A stretch of 10,431 nucleotides of DNA from JAQCEJ01 sp046160425 (GTDB lineage: Bacteria; Planctomycetota; Planctomycetia; Planctomycetales; Planctomycetaceae). This document shows positions 6,885 to 10,431 of the stretch, piece by piece. The notes under the pieces are model-generated. The model did no database searches. It worked only from the letters and a program-made list of their open reading frames with translations, and was not told the origin of the DNA. Every line of letters begins with the position of its first letter. Position 1 is the first letter of the stretch. A program made the position numbers and the translations under genes. The stretch is taken from contig JBJXGP010000394.1 of assembly GCA_046160425.1 (NCBI GenBank), positions 1 to 10,431 on the forward strand, given 5' to 3'.

Positions 6885-6974
6885 CTTCGGGTGACTTCGG
6901 TGAAATGTATGAGGCGTTCGCATACCAAGGGACGTCGATCATTGTTGGATGCGTAAGAGCGATCAGGAAATTCA

Positions 6975-7003
6975 CACTGGCGGACAAGCCGCCAGTGCCA
7001 CCC
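6975..7003. repeat. Palindromic intergenic repeat before the M24 gene
   Basis: CACTGGCGG (6975-6983) and CCGCCAGTG (6989-6997) form a perfect 9-bp stem with the 5-nt loop ACAAG. The right half continues into TGCCACCC, and part of it recurs in degenerate form at 1756-1774. The stem ends 20 nt before the M24 start codon and is not followed by a T-tract. It is therefore not a normal terminator, but it could affect the leader of the downstream mRNA. From memory, motifs of this kind are frequent between planctomycete genes. That was not checked. Confidence 0.65.
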
Positions 7004-7017
7004 GACGAAGGTGAGAC

Positions 7018-8190
7018 ATGCTCTCGCAAGCAGGTTGTCAATCACGCCGCACGAGGTTGTGGCAAGCGTTACCCGGCTCCGTGGAATGGTTGCTCATCAC
7101 CGATTCTCGGCATGTCCATTACTTCGCCAACTTCTGGATTCCTCCCTACAACTTTTCGGATAAAGAGCGCGCGTGGTTGCTCTTGAAGCGCGATGGACAC
7201 TCATCGCTGCTCGTCGATAATTTTTCGTTCAAGTCGACGTCGGTCGGTTCGCCGTTTGTCGATGAGGTCGTCAATCAAAGCTGGTACGATCATCGACATG
7301 GCGTGCGTAATCGAGATCACATTCTCATCGATGCCCTTCAAGAAGCGATCGGCGGTCTCGACCTGTCGCGAGGCTTGCTCGAAGCCGAAGCGACGCCGTT
7401 CATGGCCGCCGAATTATTGACGGGAGTGAAGTCGCATGTCGAGTGTGATATCGGTGGAGCGCCTCAGCGAGTCGATATGACTCTCGGAACGTTGATCCGG
7501 CGCTTGCGCCGCCAAAAGGAGCGGGACGAACTCGATTTACTCAACCAGTGCATGCGGGCGACCGAAGCGGGACATCGTCGAGCCCGCGAGATCATCGCTC
7601 CAGGCATCGGCGAGTTCGAAATCTTTTCGGCGGTCTATCAAAGCGTACTTGCAGCAGCGCAGCGGCCGGTACTGATCTACGGCGACTTTCGCGCCAATTC
7701 TCCGGAGACACCCAAGCAGGGTGGATTACCCACGAACCACATTCTGCGGGACGGAGAGTTGTTCATTCTCGATTATTCGGTCGTTATGGATGGGTATCGC
7801 AGCGATTTCACCAACACCTACGCCGTCGGCGAACCGACGAATGCTCAACGGGAGCTGTTTGCTCTCTGTGCCGAAGGCTTGTTGACGGGCGAACAAGCGT
7901 TGCGTGCAGGGATGACCGCACGCGAGGCATGGCAGGCGGCATCTCGGCCGTTGCAGGAGGGTGGATATCCGCAAGGGATCCCGCATCACGCCGGGCATGG
8001 CATCGGACTCGGCCACCCCGAAGATCCGATTCTCGTCTGTGAAAATGATGATATCCTCCTCGAAAACGACGTCGTGACCCTTGAACCCGGCCAGTATGTC
8101 GTCGGCATCGGGGGAGTCCGCGTCGAACACAACTTCCGCATCACGGCGACCGGCTGCGAGCGCCTCAGTCACCACGAGATTCGTCTTTGA
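7018..8190 (+). CDS. M24-family metallopeptidase (Xaa-Pro aminopeptidase-like)
   Basis: A 390-residue protein with a creatinase-type N-terminal domain (about residues 10-160) and a pita-bread M24 catalytic domain (about 170-382). The five expected metal ligands are all visible: D252 (in LDYS), D263 (in SDFTNT), H327 (in HAGHGIGLGH), E356 (in LEPG) and E370 (in RVEHNF). It is therefore probably an active two-metal enzyme. The family covers Xaa-Pro aminopeptidases, prolidases and a few non-peptidase hydrolases such as creatinase, and the sequence does not settle which applies. No signal peptide is evident, so it is likely cytoplasmic. The ATG at 7018 is preceded by GAAGGTGAG (7007-7015), a reasonable ribosome binding site. 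Only 13 nt separate its stop from the bioF-family start, which suggests co-transcription. A role in a shared pathway is not evident. Confidence 0.93.
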   Translation: MLSQAGCQSRRTRLWQALPGSVEWLLITDSRHVHYFANFWIPPYNFSDKERAWLLLKRDGHSSLLVDNFSFKSTSVGSPFVDEVVNQSWYDHRHGVRNRDHILIDALQEAIGGLDLSRGLLEAEATPFMAAELLTGVKSHVECDIGGAPQRVDMTLGTLIRRLRRQKERDELDLLNQCMRATEAGHRRAREIIAPGIGEFEIFSAVYQSVLAAAQRPVLIYGDFRANSPETPKQGGLPTNHILRDGELFILDYSVVMDGYRSDFTNTYAVGEPTNAQRELFALCAEGLLTGEQALRAGMTAREAWQAASRPLQEGGYPQGIPHHAGHGIGLGHPEDPILVCENDDILLENDVVTLEPGQYVVGIGGVRVEHNFRITATGCERLSHHEIRL

Positions 8191-8203
8191 CAAAGCCCTT
8201 TCC

Positions 8204-9454
8204 ATGTCCAAATCGCTTCCCTGGATACAAGATCGACTCGACCGCGCGGCACGCGACGAGTTGCTGCGCGCCCGGCGATCGTTTCAGACCGACGAACAGG
8301 GATATGTCATCGAAGCCGGAAAGCGATACCTGAATTTTGCCGGCAACGATTATCTGAATCTTGCGCACGATCCGCGAATTCTGGCGGCGGTCGAGCGCGA
8401 ACTCCAGCGAAGTGGCGTCGGGGCGACCGCCAGCGCGCTGATCATCGGGCGCAGTCCCGCACAACGGGAACTTGAAGAGCAACTGGCCGAATTTGAAGGG
8501 CAACCCGCGGCGATCGTATTCCCGTCGGGATACGCAGCGAATCTCGGCACGATCACCGCGCTGGTTCAGCCGGGAGATGTGCTCTATTGCGATCGCTTCA
8601 ATCACGCGAGCCTGGTGGATGGTTGCAAACTCTCCGGAGCAAAGCTTCGAATCTATCGTCACGATGATCTCGATACCTTGCGACGCGAGTTGAAGAAATC
8701 GGCACCATCGGGCGATGCATCAACGTCAAGCGGAGGTGTATCCGCCTCTCGACAATGGATCATCACCGAAAGCATCTTCAGCATGGATGGCGACATGGCT
8801 CCGCTCCGTGAGTTGTGCGATCTGGCGGAACAATACGGGGCCGAGTTGATTGTCGATGAGGCGCATGCGACGGGGATTTATGGAGAACATAGCCGGGGCG
8901 TCGCGGAATTGCTGGGTGTCGAAGAGCGCATCGTGGTCCGCATCGGGACATTGAGCAAGACGATTGCCTGTCAGGGGGGATTCGCCGTCGGTGCGCAGGC
9001 GACGATCGATTGGTTGTGGAACAACGCGCGAACGCAGATGTTTTCCACGAGCTTGTCGCCATTGATGTGCGTTGCGGCGGTGGCTGCGATCGGAATTATT
9101 CAATCAGAGCCTGAACGGCGACTACGTTTGCAGGGAAACTTCGATGTCTGGCGAAAGGAAATGGAGTCGTCCGGATCGATGGTGAGGTCTCGACTTTTCG
9201 CGGGGGCGAAAGGCCCGATTCAACCATTGCTGATCGGTGAACCCGGTCCCGCATTGCTACTGGCGCAGCGGCTCAAAGAGGCCGGCTTTCTGGTCGCGTC
9301 GATTCGTCCGCCGACGGTACCGCAGCATACGTCTCGATTGCGAATCTCGTTCAACTGTGCGCATACGATTGCGGATGTGCGGCACATGGCCCGCACGCTG
9401 CTCGGCGAACTCGAACGAACGATTCCCACGTCGGTCGAGGTGCCGTGTGAGTGA
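8204..9454 (+). CDS. bioF: BioF-family alpha-oxoamine synthase (8-amino-7-oxononanoate synthase-like)
   Basis: A 416-residue PLP enzyme of aminotransferase fold type I that condenses an acyl thioester with an amino acid and releases CO2. In BioF the pair is pimeloyl thioester plus alanine, in biotin synthesis. Visible signatures are NFAGNDYLNLAHDP (44-57), FNHASLVDG (132-140) with H134 expected to stack on PLP, and ESIFSMDGDMAPL (189-201). VDEAHATGIYGE (217-228) carries D218 and H221, and GTLSKTIACQGGF (248-260) carries the Schiff-base lysine K252. Relatives with the same signatures include 2-amino-3-ketobutyrate ligase and serine palmitoyltransferase, so the biotin role is likely but not proven. 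Residues about 167-183 form a Ser/Gly-rich extra loop. The ATG at 8204 starts the conserved sequence and lacks a strong Shine-Dalgarno. It probably depends on coupling to the M24 gene 13 nt upstream. The next gene overlaps its end by 8 nt. Confidence 0.9.
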   Translation: MSKSLPWIQDRLDRAARDELLRARRSFQTDEQGYVIEAGKRYLNFAGNDYLNLAHDPRILAAVERELQRSGVGATASALIIGRSPAQRELEEQLAEFEGQPAAIVFPSGYAANLGTITALVQPGDVLYCDRFNHASLVDGCKLSGAKLRIYRHDDLDTLRRELKKSAPSGDASTSSGGVSASRQWIITESIFSMDGDMAPLRELCDLAEQYGAELIVDEAHATGIYGEHSRGVAELLGVEERIVVRIGTLSKTIACQGGFAVGAQATIDWLWNNARTQMFSTSLSPLMCVAAVAAIGIIQSEPERRLRLQGNFDVWRKEMESSGSMVRSRLFAGAKGPIQPLLIGEPGPALLLAQRLKEAGFLVASIRPPTVPQHTSRLRISFNCAHTIADVRHMARTLLGELERTIPTSVEVPCE

Positions 9455-10352
9455 TTCGGTCCCCACATACGCATCGGAGTATCCGTTTACCGGGCATCGA
9501 CTCACGATCGGCAACGCAGCGATGCATTTCATTGACGAAGGACCGCAAGACGGATCGGCAGATGAAACGTTGCTCATGGTTCACGGAAATCCGACGTGGA
9601 GTTTCGCGTGGAGAAAGCTGATTGCCGCGTTCTCATCAAACTATCGTGTGGTGGCCCCCGATCATATTGGCTGCGGCCTTTCGGAGAAGCCGATTCATTA
9701 TTCTTACCGTCTCGGACAGCATATCGACAATCTGTGCGAACTGATCGAAAAACGGGAACTCCGCCGGATCACACTCATCGCCCACGATTGGGGAGGCGCG
9801 ATCGGCATGGGTGCGGCATCGCGGCTCGCGGACCGATTCGAGCGGATCGTACTCTTAAATACCGCCGCGTTTCGCTCGCAGAAAATTCCGTTTCGCATCG
9901 CGATCTGCAAGTGGCCGATCGTGGGACCGCTGGCGGTCCGTGGGTTCAATCTGTTCTCGCGTTGTGCGCTCTGGATGGCGGTTGAAAAACCGGAGCGGTT
10001 CTCGCGAGCGGCACGAGCCGGGTATCTGGCTCCGTATGACTCGTGGAACAATCGTCAAGCCGTGCTGCGATTCGTGCAGGATATTCCGCTGAGGCCGACG
10101 CATCCGAGTTACGCCGACCTTGTCGAAGTGGAGCGGGGTCTGGAAAAATTCAAGCAGACGCCGCTGCTGCTGATCTGGGGAGAGCGGGACTGGTGTTTCA
10201 CCGTCGATTTCCTCCATGAATTTCAGCGGCGATTTCCGCACGCCGAGACGGTCTCGATTCCCGATGCGGGGCATTATGTGTTTGAGGATGCCCCCGAGAC
10301 GATCATCGCCGCGCTACGCGAATTTCTGCAAAAACATCCGCTAAAAAACTGA
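9447..10352 (+). CDS. oleB: OleB-like alpha/beta hydrolase (haloalkane dehalogenase superfamily)
   Basis: A 301-residue alpha/beta hydrolase close in sequence pattern to OleB, the beta-lactone decarboxylase that yields cis-olefins in long-chain hydrocarbon synthesis. HGNPTWSFAWR (46-56) supplies the oxyanion region. D114 in AHDWGGAIGMG is the nucleophile, D248 in GERDWCF the likely acid and H276 in AGHYVFED the catalytic base. Stretches typical of OleB rather than general dehalogenases are PDHIGCGLSEKP (71-82), LLNTAAF (136-142), APYDSWNNR (195-203) and FVQDIPL (209-215). GTG at 9447 is the start: GAGG (9437-9440) lies 6 nt upstream and the protein then has normal family length. It overlaps the bioF-family gene by 8 nt, so the two are translationally linked. 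oleA, oleC and oleD are not in the window, so olefin synthesis is inferred only. A dehalogenase or epoxide-hydrolase-like activity is the alternative. Confidence 0.87.
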   Translation: MSDSVPTYASEYPFTGHRLTIGNAAMHFIDEGPQDGSADETLLMVHGNPTWSFAWRKLIAAFSSNYRVVAPDHIGCGLSEKPIHYSYRLGQHIDNLCELIEKRELRRITLIAHDWGGAIGMGAASRLADRFERIVLLNTAAFRSQKIPFRIAICKWPIVGPLAVRGFNLFSRCALWMAVEKPERFSRAARAGYLAPYDSWNNRQAVLRFVQDIPLRPTHPSYADLVEVERGLEKFKQTPLLLIWGERDWCFTVDFLHEFQRRFPHAETVSIPDAGHYVFEDAPETIIAALREFLQKHPLKN

Positions 10353-10401
10353 TGCCGACATTCGTAATGGCTGGAAATCGCGAACCTGACTTGCCTTCGG
10401 A

Positions 10402-10431
10402 TCAGTCAAAGTCGAAGCCGAATTCTTCTTC
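10402..10431 (-). CDS. Possible C-terminal end of a convergent gene (partial)
   Basis: Reading the minus strand from the window edge gives nine codons, E-E-E-F-G-F-D-F-D, then TGA at 10402-10404. An acidic, aromatic-rich tail of this kind looks like a genuine protein C-terminus, and the stop would leave a 49-nt gap to the convergent oleB-like gene. Only 30 bases are visible, so neither family nor reality of the gene can be established. The opposite reading, a plus-strand ATG at 10352 sharing one base with the oleB stop, stays open for 26 codons but looks less protein-like. Confidence 0.35.
   Translation of the reverse strand, partial: EEEFGFDFD

Noticed and set aside
6885..6925. Short direct repeat (CTTCGG-GTGA / CTTCGG-TGA) and a 5-bp stem (GTATG 6907-6911, CATAC 6921-6925) after trxB
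   Set aside because: Too short to separate from chance, and no T-tract follows the stem to support a terminator.
10352..10431. Plus-strand ATG sharing one base with the oleB-like stop (TGATG), open to the window edge
   Set aside because: The predicted N-terminus is polar, resembles no ole-cluster protein I know and has no clear Shine-Dalgarno. The opposite strand gives a more convincing protein end. Not excluded, because only 26 codons are visible.
1..10431. Search by eye for CRISPR spacing, tRNA or rRNA genes, transposase signatures and toxin-antitoxin or defence modules
   Set aside because: None seen. The window is nearly filled by genes of recognisable chromosomal families with short gaps.

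Overview
The window looks like ordinary chromosomal sequence from a member of the Planctomycetota. The strongest sign is the first gene, a DUF1559 protein with a type IV pilin-like N-terminus and an H-X9-DG C-terminal motif, a family greatly expanded in that phylum. Moderately high GC, GTG as well as ATG starts, and short palindromic repeats between genes fit this. The genus cannot be fixed from the sequence.

Layout. Positions 70-1253 hold a complete minus-strand unit: a promoter (TTGACA, 18-nt spacer, TAGAAT), the DUF1559 gene, and a 13-bp hairpin terminator with a T7 tract. A small lipoprotein gene (1412-1729, plus) diverges from it. It converges on arfB (1899-2333, minus), a ribosome-rescue hydrolase. 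The gap between these two holds a long imperfect inverted repeat (1809-1883). Diverging from arfB is a LarA-like (DUF2088) gene (2493-3755, plus), followed by an ACS-type MFS transporter (3864-5672) with about 160 extra residues predicted to be periplasmic. Then come a thioredoxin reductase (5832-6884) with an extra segment near its FAD domain, an M24 metallopeptidase (7018-8190), a BioF-family alpha-oxoamine synthase (8204-9454) and an OleB-like alpha/beta hydrolase (9447-10352). The last 30 bases may be the C-terminus of a convergent minus-strand gene.

How the genes may work together. The M24, bioF and oleB-like genes are spaced 13 nt apart and then overlap by 8 nt, so they probably form one transcript. 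The pairing of an acyl-thioester-condensing PLP enzyme with a beta-lactone decarboxylase-like hydrolase, with no other biotin or olefin genes visible, is the most interesting context here. The LarA-like enzyme and the MFS carrier may form a small hydroxy-acid uptake and isomerisation module. The remaining genes appear to be independent housekeeping or surface functions.

I see no mobile element, CRISPR array, phage gene, tRNA or rRNA, and no clear new multi-gene defence or metabolic system. The points worth following are the bioF/oleB coupling, the two unusual insertions (MFS and TrxB), a six-codon reading frame coupled to the arfB start, and the intergenic repeats.
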